From an uncultured Ruminococcus sp. (GTDB lineage: Bacteria; Bacillota; Clostridia; Oscillospirales; Ruminococcaceae), in NCBI GenBank assembly GCA_947629455.1, contig CANRDT010000003.1, positions 1 to 64,000 of the forward strand: DNA of 64,000 bases, given 5' to 3'. Under the pieces are notes generated by a model. That model was not told the DNA's origin. It was given only the letters and a program-made list of their open reading frames with translations, and did no database searches. Made by a program: the position numbers and the translations under genes. Shown piece by piece: positions 9,075 to 19,523 of this stretch (its first letter is position 1; each line of letters begins with the position of its first letter).

Positions 9075-9982
9075 TGTCTGAGCCTCCTCATCATAAAGAA
9101 ACGGTATATCGCAAACAGCGCCGCCGCAGCCAGTGCAAAGTACAGATAAGCCCACCACAGCGGCTGCCCCATATACTCGCAGAACCAGTTTTCCACACCT
9201 GAAATTCTCTGCGAATTATCGGCAAAAAAGAACCTCGTATCAACAATGCCCTCTATATTCGTGCCGAATTCATAGCTTTCCGCAAACTGCATAAAGAAAA
9301 AGTAAATTATCATGGGAATGCCCATAGACGTGTACTTATTCATCGTGACTGCGGAAAGAGCAAGCGCAAACAAACCGTTCACCGAGGCGACAACGGCTGA
9401 TGTAATGATACGCGCCGCAATGATGAGCGGCTTGCTCGGCGTATCAAAATAATTATTGAAATAGTAATACTCATACCACTTTCCGCCGCGCTCGGCAAGA
9501 AGAGGATCGAGCGAGTTTTCGGGATCGGGGAAAATGCACATACAGATCGCCGCATATATCAGATAGCACAGCGTGATAAGCGCAAAAGCGACAGCTATCA
9601 CGCAGATAAATTTTGAGAGTATGTATTTTCTCCTGCCCGTCCGTTCAACGCAGTGCCGCCAGCAGTTTGAGTTATACTCGTCGCAGAATACCGGAACGCA
9701 GGGGAACGATACCAGAAAAGGCATAAAAACGCCGAGCCACATATTTGCGAACCCCTTGTCAAACATAAGTACATTACTGTATTGCAGATACTGTTCCCAG
9801 AGCGTTCTGTCAGTCTTTAATATAAACAGTGCGATCGGGTAATTTGGGGTATTTGTATTTATAATGACGCAGGGAGTTGAAAATATCAATATCATCAGCA
9901 GGACCGCCGAAAGCAGGAACGGCAGGCTGAACAGGCATTTTCTCAGATCTGAGCGTAATGTATTTATCATATCTGAAGTCAC
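9071..9982 (-). CDS. ABC-2-like permease / multi-pass membrane protein
   Basis: Six or so predicted TM segments (LPFLLSAVLLMILIFSTPCVII..., FICVIAVAFALITLCYLIYAAI...); translationally coupled to the next gene. Confidence 0.72.
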   Translation of the reverse strand: MTSDMINTLRSDLRKCLFSLPFLLSAVLLMILIFSTPCVIINTNTPNYPIALFILKTDRTLWEQYLQYSNVLMFDKGFANMWLGVFMPFLVSFPCVPVFCDEYNSNCWRHCVERTGRRKYILSKFICVIAVAFALITLCYLIYAAICMCIFPDPENSLDPLLAERGGKWYEYYYFNNYFDTPSKPLIIAARIITSAVVASVNGLFALALSAVTMNKYTSMGIPMIIYFFFMQFAESYEFGTNIEGIVDTRFFFADNSQRISGVENWFCEYMGQPLWWAYLYFALAAAALFAIYRFFMMRRLRQ

Positions 9983-9985
9983 CGC

Positions 9986-11356
9986 TCAATATATCGACAG
10001 CTTGCCCGTGAGCGCGTCCACCAGATAGAGCGAGTTAGGTGTGTTAATAGTATCCACACTGGAATCCTGAACATCTGTAAAAGTTTTAGACTTTGTAAAT
10101 GCCCAGTATGGTCTTAGCTGAATATCGGCGGAGTTTAGCATATCAAGGTCGCCCCAGGAACGTTTATTATCCCCGACAGGGTCGGTGAAATGCGGACAAT
10201 CGAGCGCGACATAATAATATTCAAGCTCTGCGGTCTCAAAAGTATAAGTAGTTCCCCCTGCCATTTGCGACGAAATAACGTCAATTGCAGAAGAGAGGGT
10301 AAGCAGCTTTTCGCCGCTGTCAATGGGTTCATCGCCGTGATAGGGCGCAAGTCCTTTATAATATGCGCTCATACTTTCTTTTCCCTTAAAGGTAATATTT
10401 ATTTCCGAATCGTACAGATACGGATTTGAATTTTCAAGATACCCCCAGATCCATTCCAATAGTCTTGGATCAAACCCGGGCTGCTCAATAGGATAAGCCC
10501 GATGATCGTCAAAAAGATTTCCGTCCTTATCTACCCGCTGAAAATATAGGGAATAGCCGAAGTCATCGCCCAATTTTTTAACTCTGAAATCCGTAAGCCT
10601 GTAATCAAAGAGCTCTTTTTCAAGCGGTTTAAAATATGTATCGCAAAAATCCTGCGCGTATTCCGCCGCGTCTTTTACGCTCCACTCGCTGCCGTCCGAC
10701 ATTTTATATGTGCTGTCGTCAAGCTGGTCGCCAAGAAAAATTTTATATCGCTTTTCGGTCGGCAAATCTTCAATATAACGATAAGGATCATCTGCTTCAG
10801 TTGAAGAATAAAATGAATATCCCGTTTCATGGTATACGAGAGATTTTGATGAATCCATATCTTCGGGATAAAACAGTATACAATCAGTGGTATTAGTATA
10901 TGGCTGATCAGGGGATTCAATCAAATCCATTCCTTTTGTATAGTGTTCACAGCGCGGAGAATCGAGTGAAAAATCCGTATGGTAAAAATGATCTATAATA
11001 TCATCAAGCTGATCATAATTTTGATTGTACGGGTCAATTTTATATGTGGGCATCGTTTTGCCGCTGCCCACACGCACTGTACTGAATTTTACATTTGAAT
11101 CATTATTCTTCATAAGTTCGTCAGCGTCTTTTCTTATATCATCGAGAGACGCATATTCAAGTCCATTGTTTTCAGCCGATTCGTTGTTTTCAGCCGACTG
11201 TGAATCGCTGTTTGGAATTTCGGGCTGGGAGAAATTATCGAGAGTTTCTTTTTCCTCCTTGACCTCCTTCGGCGCCTCGGCGCAGGCGGAGAAGAGCAAT
11301 GCTGCCGTTACTACGGGTATCAGCTTACGTTTTGAGATTAATTTTGGTGCTTTCAT
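9986..11356 (-). CDS. Putative lipoprotein
   Basis: Signal peptide with lipobox LLFSAC near the N-terminus, then an acidic linker; co-directional with the two permeases. Confidence 0.75.
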   Translation of the reverse strand: MKAPKLISKRKLIPVVTAALLFSACAEAPKEVKEEKETLDNFSQPEIPNSDSQSAENNESAENNGLEYASLDDIRKDADELMKNNDSNVKFSTVRVGSGKTMPTYKIDPYNQNYDQLDDIIDHFYHTDFSLDSPRCEHYTKGMDLIESPDQPYTNTTDCILFYPEDMDSSKSLVYHETGYSFYSSTEADDPYRYIEDLPTEKRYKIFLGDQLDDSTYKMSDGSEWSVKDAAEYAQDFCDTYFKPLEKELFDYRLTDFRVKKLGDDFGYSLYFQRVDKDGNLFDDHRAYPIEQPGFDPRLLEWIWGYLENSNPYLYDSEINITFKGKESMSAYYKGLAPYHGDEPIDSGEKLLTLSSAIDVISSQMAGGTTYTFETAELEYYYVALDCPHFTDPVGDNKRSWGDLDMLNSADIQLRPYWAFTKSKTFTDVQDSSVDTINTPNSLYLVDALTGKLSIY

Positions 11357-11539
11357 TTTTGTTACCTCCTGAAATTTTAAAAAGTTGTTTAAAACTTATG
11401 ATTATTTCTCCCTTTGTTCACACACGGTCAACAAATATATCAGTTTAATTTTCTTTATAGTTATAGAATAACGCGTATTTGTAAAATAATAAATACATTT
11501 TTGTAAACTTTTTACCGTTTATATAATTACACGCAAAAG

Positions 11540-11561
11540 CAAACCGACCGCATAACGGTCG
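11540..11561 (-). terminator. Rho-independent terminator downstream of the cysteine desulfurase-like gene
   Basis: On minus strand ACCGACC-GTTATGC-GGTCGGT followed by TTGCTTTT. Confidence 0.7.
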
Positions 11562-11571
11562 GTCAAATGTT

Positions 11572-12711
11572 CTACGCTATGCTCTGCACAGCCGAGATAA
11601 GCGCGCTTACCTGCTGTCTGCTGTTAAAAGCCGACGGCGAAAACCTGACAACGCCCTGACCGAGCGTCCCGAGAGAATTGTGCATAAGCGCGGCGCACTG
11701 TAATCCTCCGCGCAGAGCAAAACCCATATCCGAAAGCTGCGCCGCGACCGATTCGGAATGTCTGTCCCCAAGATTGAACGCAACTATCGGAGCGTATTCT
11801 CCTCCGCCGCGATATATCCTGACGTCGCGCACGCCTTTTATTCCCTCCGTAAACTGACGGCAAAGCTGCTGTTCATGCGCCATAATGCGCTTTTGCGTCT
11901 TTTCGCGGACAAACCGCAGCCCCTCGCCCAGACCGATTATCCCGACGGTGTTTATAGTGCCGCTCTCCAGCTTTTCCGGCAGATAGGGCGTCTGTGCAAG
12001 CTGTGAGGAAGTCGCGCCCGTACCCCCTTCGATTATCGTTGACAACGCATACTCCCCGTCGGTAATGAGCAGTCCCGTTCCGGTAGGACCGTACAGCGAT
12101 TTGTGTCCCGATGTGCATATGAAATTAAAACCGTCTTTGAGCGTCACGTCCATTACTCCGGCAGCCTGTGCGCAGTCGCCGATAAAGCATATCCCACGTC
12201 TGCGGCACAGCGCGGCTAACTCTTTGTAGGGCAGTATTTTCCCCGTCACATTCGACGCGGCTGTAACGCATATGCACTTGGTGTCTGCTCTGATAAGCTG
12301 TTCAAAATTTTGGACAGTTTCTTCCGTGTCGTCGGTAACTTCCGCTATGGAGTATTCTATCCCCCTCCCGACCGAGAGAGCATATACCGGTCTTGATACG
12401 GCGTTGTGCTCGTGATCGGATATTATGATATGTCCGCCGTACTGCATAATTCCCTTTATCGCCATATTCAAAGCAAACGTGCAGTTGGGAGTGAATGCAA
12501 GGTTTTCTGTCTGTGCGCCGAACATTTTCGCGGCGCTTTCTCTTACTCTGTATATCTCGGCAGCCGCCTCCATGGAAAGTCTGTGACCGCTCCGCCCGGG
12601 ATTTCCGCCGTACCGCGTAACTGCGGTATTGACGGCTGCTGCCACCGAACGCGGTTTCGGAAAGCTTGTCGCCGAATTGTCAAAATTTATTATCTGCTGC
12701 AATCTCTTCAC
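11572..12711 (-). CDS. Cysteine desulfurase-like / class V aminotransferase family protein
   Basis: INFDNSATSFPKPRSVAAAV, PLP lysine region CTSGHKSLYGPTGTGLL, ESGTINTVGI. Confidence 0.9.
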   Translation of the reverse strand: MKRLQQIINFDNSATSFPKPRSVAAAVNTAVTRYGGNPGRSGHRLSMEAAAEIYRVRESAAKMFGAQTENLAFTPNCTFALNMAIKGIMQYGGHIIISDHEHNAVSRPVYALSVGRGIEYSIAEVTDDTEETVQNFEQLIRADTKCICVTAASNVTGKILPYKELAALCRRRGICFIGDCAQAAGVMDVTLKDGFNFICTSGHKSLYGPTGTGLLITDGEYALSTIIEGGTGATSSQLAQTPYLPEKLESGTINTVGIIGLGEGLRFVREKTQKRIMAHEQQLCRQFTEGIKGVRDVRIYRGGGEYAPIVAFNLGDRHSESVAAQLSDMGFALRGGLQCAALMHNSLGTLGQGVVRFSPSAFNSRQQVSALISAVQSIA

Positions 12712-12719
12712 CGTCCTTT

Positions 12720-12935
12720 TTATATTACATATGCTTTTTTGTGCGGTATTTTATTTGCATCAAGTATCCCGAGAGCTTTGTCCGGCTCTCCCTTTACCCG
12801 GATAGAATATCCGCAGCCTGTGCCAATATTCCGGGGAGTTCTTTCTATTTCGCAGTACATTCCCATGCCGTTGAGCAGATTCTTTGCCTTCATAGCATAG
12901 GTGATCGAAGTCATGGCAATAAGTGTTTTTTCCAC
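12720..12935 (-). CDS. DUF3343 (putative Se/S carrier-like) protein
   Basis: 71 aa; MTSITYAMKAKNLLNGMGMYCEIERTPRNIGTGCGYSIRVKG pattern; adjacent to the desulfurase-like gene. Confidence 0.82.
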   Translation of the reverse strand: MEKTLIAMTSITYAMKAKNLLNGMGMYCEIERTPRNIGTGCGYSIRVKGEPDKALGILDANKIPHKKAYVI

Positions 12936-13122
12936 GGTTTATCCTCCTGGCGATCTGTTATGTCCTTTCGGACAGCGCGGGCGTAAATGCCCCGACACTA
13001 TAAAATATGCCCCTGTCGGGTATTGTGTTACATTGTCCGCGGTAGATGTAATAACGATCTTACGGAAATTATTCCTGCCGCGTTGGGGGATAAAACAAAA
13101 AAATTTCCGCATTTTGCGCCTA

Positions 13123-13151
13123 TTGACTTGTTTGTTTAATGGTGGTATAAT
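13123..13151 (+). promoter_or_regulatory. Sigma70-type promoter for the YfhO gene
   Basis: TTGACT - 17 bp - TATAAT. Confidence 0.75.
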
Positions 13152-13221
13152 AATTATGCGCCGTTTTGGCTATTAAGGCGCACAAAATCAGGTCTGCTAT
13201 TCTTGAACGGAGGAGCAAAAT

Positions 13222-15792
13222 ATGACTGCTGCTGTCGCACCCGTCGGACGACCTCTCCCGACGGTCAGAAAAAAACGCGAGAAATATCTTTTTGTCTTTC
13301 TGGTATCCTTTTTTGGAATGTTGGTGGCGTTTATACCGTCGCTTATAGATAACAAAGGCATTTTTCTGTATTACGGAGATTTCAATTCTCAGCAGATGAT
13401 GTTCTATCAGCACGCCAACGAGGCTGTCCGCAGCGGAAATACCGCCTGGGACTGGGGAACGGATCTTGGCTCTAACTTTGTGGGGTCATACTCATTTTAT
13501 CTGCTGGGAAGTCCTTTTTTCTGGCTCTCGACGCTCTTTCCCCTGAAAGCCGTGCCTTACCTTATCCCGTGGCTGCTCTGCCTTAAAACGGCGGTCGCCT
13601 CTACTCTGGCGTATGCCTATATCCGCAGATTCGTCCGCAGCCCCGACGCGGCGGCTATCGGCGGATTTCTCTACGGATTTTCGGGATTTCAGATATACAA
13701 CGTGTTCTTTAATCATTTCCACGACGCAACTGCGTTCTTTCCTCTGCTGCTGCTGGGATTTGAACTGCTTACGCAGGAAAAACGAAAAGGCGCGTTTGCA
13801 CTTTCCGTTGCCCTTTGCGCGTCGATAAGCTACTTTTTCTTTGTGTGCGAAGTGATTTTTCTGGTCATCTACTTCTTCGTGCGCCTTACCGACCGTTCCT
13901 TTAAAATGGATCTGAAAATGTTCGGTCTGCTTGCGCTCGAATCGGTGCTTGGCGTAATGCTGTCCTGCTGCATACTTCTTCCCGCTGTTATAGACGTTTT
14001 CACCAATCCACGTATCGACGGCAGACTTTACGGTCTGGATATGGTCATCTACAGCGAAAACGTGCGTATACCGAGAATAATCCAGTCGTTCTTTATGCTG
14101 CCGGATATGCCTGCGAGAGTCAATATCCTCAAATCGGACAAGGCAAGATGGGCGTCTATGGCAGGTTATCTTCCGCTATTTTCAATGTGCGGCGTTATCG
14201 CGTTTATGCGTACAAGGAAAAAGCACTGGGCGAGCCGTATAATTTGGATATGTATGCTTATGGCATTTGTGCCGATACTCAATTCCGCCTATGTCCTCTT
14301 TAACAGCAGCTACTACGCAAGGTGGTACTATATGCCGGTACTGATAATGTGCCTTATGACCTCCAAAGTTATCGGCGAACGGCGTGACGATCTGAAATCG
14401 GGATTTATTCCGGTAGCGGCAGTATGCGCAATATTTGTGGGTATCGGTCTGCTGCCAAAGCTTGAAAATGAAAAGATCGTTTACGGAAAAGTACCGCAGT
14501 ATCCCGAGCTTTACTACATTCAGGCGGTTGTCACGGCTATTATGGTGATAATGCTCTTCTTTGCAGTCTACAAGGGCGCAAAAAAGAAAAAGAACTGGTA
14601 TCGCCATATAACCTATATGACAGTAGTCGCCTGTATAATATGTATGACTTCGTCGGTAGTATACGGAGTTGCGCAGGGCAGCGATAACGCGGATTATATC
14701 GACAGAGCCATTTACGGCAGTAAAAATCTTGATATGGCAAAGCTTGACGCTCTCGATGAGGACTTTGCCGATTCGCAGAATAAATTCTACAGAATAGACA
14801 CCTCCGAGAACGTTGACAACTGGTGTATGTTCTGGGGACTTTCCTCGATGAGGACCTTTCACAGCGTTGTCCCGACTTCGATAATGGATTTCTACACCTC
14901 TATAGATCAGACAAGGGACGTTGCCTCCCGTATGGAAACAAAGCTTTATCCGCTGAGGGCAATGTTCTCGGTAAAATATTATTTTGACGAGTTGGATTAT
15001 AAAGTCCGTATCGGCAAAGAGGAAAACGAGCCGCCCGAGCAGATGCCCAATCTCGTAGGATTTACTTATGTGGATACGCAGAACGGCTTTAATATCTACA
15101 AGAACGAATACTTTATCCCAATGGGATTCGCATATGATAAATATGTGGACAGCAAAACTATCGAGGACGCAACGGAAGTCCGCAAGACTTCTATCCTTAC
15201 GGAGGCTCTTGTTCTCAATAAGAATCAAGTGGAAAAGTACTCGGATATAGTCACAAAATTTGACGAGGATACGGCGCCCCTCGATACGGACGAGTACAGA
15301 TCGGCGTGTCTTGAAAAGAAAGGTCAGTCCTGTTATTATTTCAAGGAAAGTACGAACGGCTTTGACGCGGCGATAGAGCTTGACAGTCCGCACCTGGTAT
15401 TTTTCAGTGTTCCCTATGAATCGGGCTGGACGGCGGAAGTAAACGGCGAACCTGCCGTGATCGAAAAAGTCAGCTACGGATTTATGGCGGTGAAATGCCC
15501 TGCCGGCGACAGCAGTATAACGTTCAGATATAAGACCGCAGGGCTTGCCGAGGGACAGATCATAAGCATAGTTGGAGCAGGCATACTGGCGATATACTTA
15601 GCCGCAGCATATGTCACAAAGAAAAAGCAGCAAAAAGCCGCAGATATGTCACAAATATCCGCAGATCAAAAGGACATTTCCGACGCGCAGGAACAGGTCG
15701 GCGATAACGAAACGGATAGTAACAGTAACAATAATGCGCCGCAGAGCGGTGAAATAAATGACTCAGGGAGTGAAGAAAATGCATCTCAATGA
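13222..15792 (+). CDS. YfhO family membrane protein (GT-C-like)
   Basis: 856 aa with many TM helices; YGDFNSQQMMFY, WDWGTDLGSNFVGSYSFYLLGSPFFWL and C-terminal PYESGWTAEVNGEPAVIEKV are typical of YfhO proteins. Confidence 0.88.
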   Translation: MTAAVAPVGRPLPTVRKKREKYLFVFLVSFFGMLVAFIPSLIDNKGIFLYYGDFNSQQMMFYQHANEAVRSGNTAWDWGTDLGSNFVGSYSFYLLGSPFFWLSTLFPLKAVPYLIPWLLCLKTAVASTLAYAYIRRFVRSPDAAAIGGFLYGFSGFQIYNVFFNHFHDATAFFPLLLLGFELLTQEKRKGAFALSVALCASISYFFFVCEVIFLVIYFFVRLTDRSFKMDLKMFGLLALESVLGVMLSCCILLPAVIDVFTNPRIDGRLYGLDMVIYSENVRIPRIIQSFFMLPDMPARVNILKSDKARWASMAGYLPLFSMCGVIAFMRTRKKHWASRIIWICMLMAFVPILNSAYVLFNSSYYARWYYMPVLIMCLMTSKVIGERRDDLKSGFIPVAAVCAIFVGIGLLPKLENEKIVYGKVPQYPELYYIQAVVTAIMVIMLFFAVYKGAKKKKNWYRHITYMTVVACIICMTSSVVYGVAQGSDNADYIDRAIYGSKNLDMAKLDALDEDFADSQNKFYRIDTSENVDNWCMFWGLSSMRTFHSVVPTSIMDFYTSIDQTRDVASRMETKLYPLRAMFSVKYYFDELDYKVRIGKEENEPPEQMPNLVGFTYVDTQNGFNIYKNEYFIPMGFAYDKYVDSKTIEDATEVRKTSILTEALVLNKNQVEKYSDIVTKFDEDTAPLDTDEYRSACLEKKGQSCYYFKESTNGFDAAIELDSPHLVFFSVPYESGWTAEVNGEPAVIEKVSYGFMAVKCPAGDSSITFRYKTAGLAEGQIISIVGAGILAIYLAAAYVTKKKQQKAADMSQISADQKDISDAQEQVGDNETDSNSNNNAPQSGEINDSGSEENASQ

Positions 15793-16339
15793 AAAAAGGC
15801 TATCGACAAAGGAGATATTTAACGGAAAAGTGGTAAAGCTGTCGGTGGACGAAGTGCGTCTTGAGGACGGAAGAAACGCCCTGCGCGAGGTCATCTCACA
15901 CCCGGGCGGAGTATGCGTCGTACCCTTAAACGACGACGGAGAAATATATATGGTAAGGCAGTTCCGCTATCCGTTCGGGAAAGTACTTATGGAGATACCG
16001 GCAGGAAAATTGGAGTACGGCGAAGATCACCGCGCCTGCGGCATACGGGAGTTAAAGGAGGAAACGGGCGCGGAGGCGGACAGTTTTGAATATCTCGGCT
16101 GCCTCTATCCTACCGTTGCATACGACACCGAAGTGATACATATGTATCTGGCGAGAGGACTTCATTTCGGCGACAGATTGCTTGACGAGGACGAGTTTCT
16201 CGATGTTGAAAAGATACCATTTGAGCAGGCGGTGGAAATGGTTATGCGCGGCGAGCTGCCGGATGCGAAAACTCAGCTTGCTATACTCAAAGCCAAGGCG
16301 CTTATCGACAAGGAAAAGGAAAATAAAAACAAAGGCTGA
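15779..16339 (+). CDS. NUDIX hydrolase (ADP-ribose pyrophosphatase-like)
   Basis: Nudix box GIRELKEETGAEADSFEYLG; ATG 15779 preferred over 15758. Confidence 0.92.
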   Translation: MHLNEKRLSTKEIFNGKVVKLSVDEVRLEDGRNALREVISHPGGVCVVPLNDDGEIYMVRQFRYPFGKVLMEIPAGKLEYGEDHRACGIRELKEETGAEADSFEYLGCLYPTVAYDTEVIHMYLARGLHFGDRLLDEDEFLDVEKIPFEQAVEMVMRGELPDAKTQLAILKAKALIDKEKENKNKG

Positions 16340-16439
16340 CCCAAGCGGAAGTTTCGCACGGACAGCCGAAAATACGCTTATACAAACCGATCCCCAAAGC
16401 AAATTCCGTGGTAAATTTACTTCGGGGATCGCGCCGTTA

Positions 16440-16883
16440 TCAGAGAAATTCTTCAATATCCTTGACAAGCTTTTCTTCGGATTTTATCAGATCCTTTGTG
16501 ATGTTTGATACCTCCCTGTCCGCGTCGGAATACTGATTGAGGTACTTATTAAGCGACTTTATTCCCATATTGCACCCGTCTGTCAGCAGGCTTGCCACCG
16601 ATTGATCGGAGGAATCATACGCCAGCCTGACGTTGGTCTTCACCCATGACATTCCCTTTGCCATAGGGTGAGGCTCTTTTCCCGGGTCGCCGTACTTGTT
16701 GAGCAGTTCGTGCGTTCTGCTCCCCAGCCGCTGATGAGTTTCCTTACATTCTTTCATAACGTCCCTTAACCTGTTATCCTTTACGGAAGGCAGCATATCG
16801 TCAATGGAATCTATTCCCATTTTGATACCGGCATTACATTCCTTCAGCAGATTTTCAGTATCGCTCATAGACATTTTCATCAC
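16440..16883 (-). CDS. Hypothetical helical (four-helix-bundle-like) protein
   Basis: 147 aa, predicted all-helical; repeated pattern KECNAGIKMGIDSIDDMLP / TDGCNMGIKSLNKYLNQY. Confidence 0.65.
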   Translation of the reverse strand: MMKMSMSDTENLLKECNAGIKMGIDSIDDMLPSVKDNRLRDVMKECKETHQRLGSRTHELLNKYGDPGKEPHPMAKGMSWVKTNVRLAYDSSDQSVASLLTDGCNMGIKSLNKYLNQYSDADREVSNITKDLIKSEEKLVKDIEEFL

Positions 16884-16973
16884 TCCTGTTAGATTGGATA
16901 TATGTATTATTCTGCCCGTGAGCGGGGGTTATATTCATAAGGGAAACTCATAAATAATAAAGCTGCAAAAAAT

Positions 16974-17010
16974 AACAGCGGACGTCCCAAATAGAATGTC
17001 CGCTGTTTTT
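16974..17010. terminator. Terminator downstream of ilvE (possibly bidirectional)
   Basis: ACAGCGGAC ... GTCCGCTGT flanked by A-rich and T-rich tracts. Confidence 0.82.
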
Positions 17011-17025
17011 GTCCGAAAAATTTTA

Positions 17026-18114
17026 TTACTTTACGGGAACTATCCAACCGAACTTGTCCTCGATAGTGCCCCACTGGATACCCGTCATAGTATCGTAAAG
17101 CATCTGCGAGATAGGTCCGATCTCGTTGTTGTTTATAGTCATTATCTTGTCGCCCCACTTGAGATGACCCACGGGCGAAATTACGGCGGCAGTACCCGTT
17201 CCGAACACCTCGTCAAGCTTGCCGTTGTCATAAGCCTCGGCGATCTCCTGAATGGTGATCCTGCGCTCCGTTACCTTATATCCCTTATCGCGGCAGACCT
17301 CGATCGCCGATTTTCTGGTGATACCCGGCAGAACCGAACCCGTCAGCTCGGGAGTGATGACCTCGCCGTCTATAACAAAGAATATGTTCATAGAACCAAC
17401 TTCTTCAACATATCTTCTTTCAACGCCGTCCAGCCAGAGCACCTGTTCGTAATCCTGCTGATGAGCCTCCTCCTGTCCGGCAAGGGAGATAGCATAGTTA
17501 GCGGCAGTCTTGGCAAATCCCGTACCGCCCCTTACCGCTCTGACATACTTGTTCTCGACATATATCTTGACGGGATTAAGACCGGTGGAATAATACGCTC
17601 CCGACGGTGAAAGAATGATAAGGAACAGATAGTGATCCGCAGGACGAACACCAACATAAGGATCGGTCGCGAAAATAAACGGTCTGATGTAAAGCGCTGC
17701 GCCCTCGGTATGCGGTACCCAATCTTTTTCAATATTGAGCAGAGCCATAAGACCGTCCATGCAGTCCTGCTCGTCAAGCTTGGGGATAACCATTCTTTCC
17801 GCAGATACGTTCATTCTCTTGAAGTTTTCATCAGGTCTGAAAAGCTGAACACTGCCGTCCTTGGTGCGGTAGGCTTTGAGTCCCTCAAATATTTCCTGAC
17901 CGTAGTGCAGGCACATTGCCGCAGGCGAAAGCGATATGTCGCCGAAAGGCACTATCCTTGCGTTATGCCAGCCCTCTCCCGTGTCATAGTTCATAACAAA
18001 CATATGATCCGTGAAAATGTGACCAAAGCCAAGCTTTGTTTCATCGGCAGGCTTTTCCTTTGGAGATGTGGTACGCTCGATTTTAATATCCAACATACAA
18101 GATCCTTCTTTCAT
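17026..18114 (-). CDS. ilvE: Branched-chain amino acid aminotransferase
   Basis: 362 aa; [59 protein letters not shown]. Confidence 0.94.
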   Translation of the reverse strand: MKEGSCMLDIKIERTTSPKEKPADETKLGFGHIFTDHMFVMNYDTGEGWHNARIVPFGDISLSPAAMCLHYGQEIFEGLKAYRTKDGSVQLFRPDENFKRMNVSAERMVIPKLDEQDCMDGLMALLNIEKDWVPHTEGAALYIRPFIFATDPYVGVRPADHYLFLIILSPSGAYYSTGLNPVKIYVENKYVRAVRGGTGFAKTAANYAISLAGQEEAHQQDYEQVLWLDGVERRYVEEVGSMNIFFVIDGEVITPELTGSVLPGITRKSAIEVCRDKGYKVTERRITIQEIAEAYDNGKLDEVFGTGTAAVISPVGHLKWGDKIMTINNNEIGPISQMLYDTMTGIQWGTIEDKFGWIVPVK

Positions 18115-18266
18115 AAAATAATTCCACTACTATTATAATACACCTTGATATATTTTTCAAGAGGTAAGCGGCATTTTTTCTTGAAAAAATGAATAATTTC
18201 GTTTCACTTCCTGCAAAATCGGCTTTTCTTATCCGTCCTTTCGGATATGCCGCACAGGATCGTCTG

Positions 18267-18746
18267 TCATTTCAGAGAATTGAGCAGACCGTTTGAATTG
18301 ATGATATTTATCAGAAATTCGGGGAAAGACTGACCCTGATAGCTTTCTCCCCTGGTAATATCGGTAATAACGCCGCTTTCAAAGTCGATCTCGACCTCGT
18401 CACCGTCCTCGATCTTTTCAGCCGCCTCGTCACATTCAATAATGGGCAGACCGATATTTATGGCGTTTCTGTAGAAGATTCTTGCAAACGATCTTGCAAT
18501 GACGCAGGATATTCCGCTTGCCTTTATCGACGCAGGAGCGTGTTCTCTCGACGAACCGCAGCCGAAATTTGACTTCGCCACCATAATATCGCCCTTATTG
18601 ACCTTTGACGCAAATTCAGCGTCTATATCCTCCATGCAGTGCTTTGCCAGCTCCTGCATATCGGCAGTATTGAGATACCTCGCCGGGATTATTACGTCGG
18701 TATCGACGTTATCCCCGTATTTATGCACTTTTCCGTGTGCTTTCAT
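18267..18746 (-). CDS. leuD: 3-isopropylmalate dehydratase small subunit
   Basis: [61 protein letters not shown]. Confidence 0.95.
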   Translation of the reverse strand: MKAHGKVHKYGDNVDTDVIIPARYLNTADMQELAKHCMEDIDAEFASKVNKGDIMVAKSNFGCGSSREHAPASIKASGISCVIARSFARIFYRNAINIGLPIIECDEAAEKIEDGDEVEIDFESGVITDITRGESYQGQSFPEFLINIINSNGLLNSLK

Positions 18747-18762
18747 AAGTAAGACCTGCCTT

Positions 18763-19155
18763 TCAACCTTTATTCAAATACTCGGGAGAATTAAAAACAT
18801 TTTCGCCCGCTGTCTGTCTGCGCAGCTCGTCATATACCTGATCGAGATATTCAACGGTTATTGCGTCCTTGTTTCTTGTAATAAAATAACGCAGCTTGAC
18901 CTTGTTGAACATTCCAGTTTTGACGAGAGCATAGACCGGAGAACCGTTTATATTGGCGGTATAAAAATCATTAAGACCTTTTTTGTCAATGATCGCCTGA
19001 GTCATATCCACAGTAAAGCTGTCGCTGTCATGCAGCTGTTGGATATACTCGTCGGCTTTGTCCTCTCTTTGCTGATCGTTTATTGACGTTCCGTATTTTT
19101 TGGTAATAATGCTGAGGATAATATCCCAGAAAATATCACGAATATAATTCTTCAT
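18763..19155 (-). CDS. Hypothetical protein between leuD and leuC
   Basis: 130 aa ORF co-directional with leuD; no family recognised. Confidence 0.6.
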   Translation of the reverse strand: MKNYIRDIFWDIILSIITKKYGTSINDQQREDKADEYIQQLHDSDSFTVDMTQAIIDKKGLNDFYTANINGSPVYALVKTGMFNKVKLRYFITRNKDAITVEYLDQVYDELRRQTAGENVFNSPEYLNKG

Positions 19156-19205
19156 TTCACTGTTCCTTATATACAGGTCGGATATATTCAGCCTACCCCA
19201 ACTGC

Positions 19206-19505
19206 TCAGATCTCAAAGTCTGTGCATTTCCGGCTTTTTACCACCTGTGAGATATATTGCTTTACCTTGATATGTTCAGGGTGATCGGCATAATATGCAA
19301 GCGCCGCGGCATCGTCAAAAGAGCTGTCAAGAAGCATATCGCCGTTTGATGAGGGCAGCATATCGGTATACACCTTTATACTGCGCAGCCCCTCTATAAC
19401 GCCGTCAAGAGCCTCGAGTTCACGCTTTATCCTGCAAGCCGCAGAAGCGCGCTCCTCACCGCTGAGTTCGTCATTAAACTCCCATATAATAATATGTTTT
19501 ACCAT
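19206..19505 (-). CDS. Dabb (stress-responsive A/B barrel) family protein
   Basis: MVKHIIIWEFNDELSGEERASAACRIKRELEALDGVIEGLRSIKV ... DAAALAYYADHPEHIKV. Confidence 0.85.
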   Translation of the reverse strand: MVKHIIIWEFNDELSGEERASAACRIKRELEALDGVIEGLRSIKVYTDMLPSSNGDMLLDSSFDDAAALAYYADHPEHIKVKQYISQVVKSRKCTDFEI

Positions 19506-19523
19506 TCAGGCTTTCCCCTTTTC

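Noticed and set aside
14182-15393. 403-aa minus-strand ORF
   Set aside because: Antisense shadow of the YfhO gene; His/Tyr/Arg-rich composition typical of reverse-frame artefacts.
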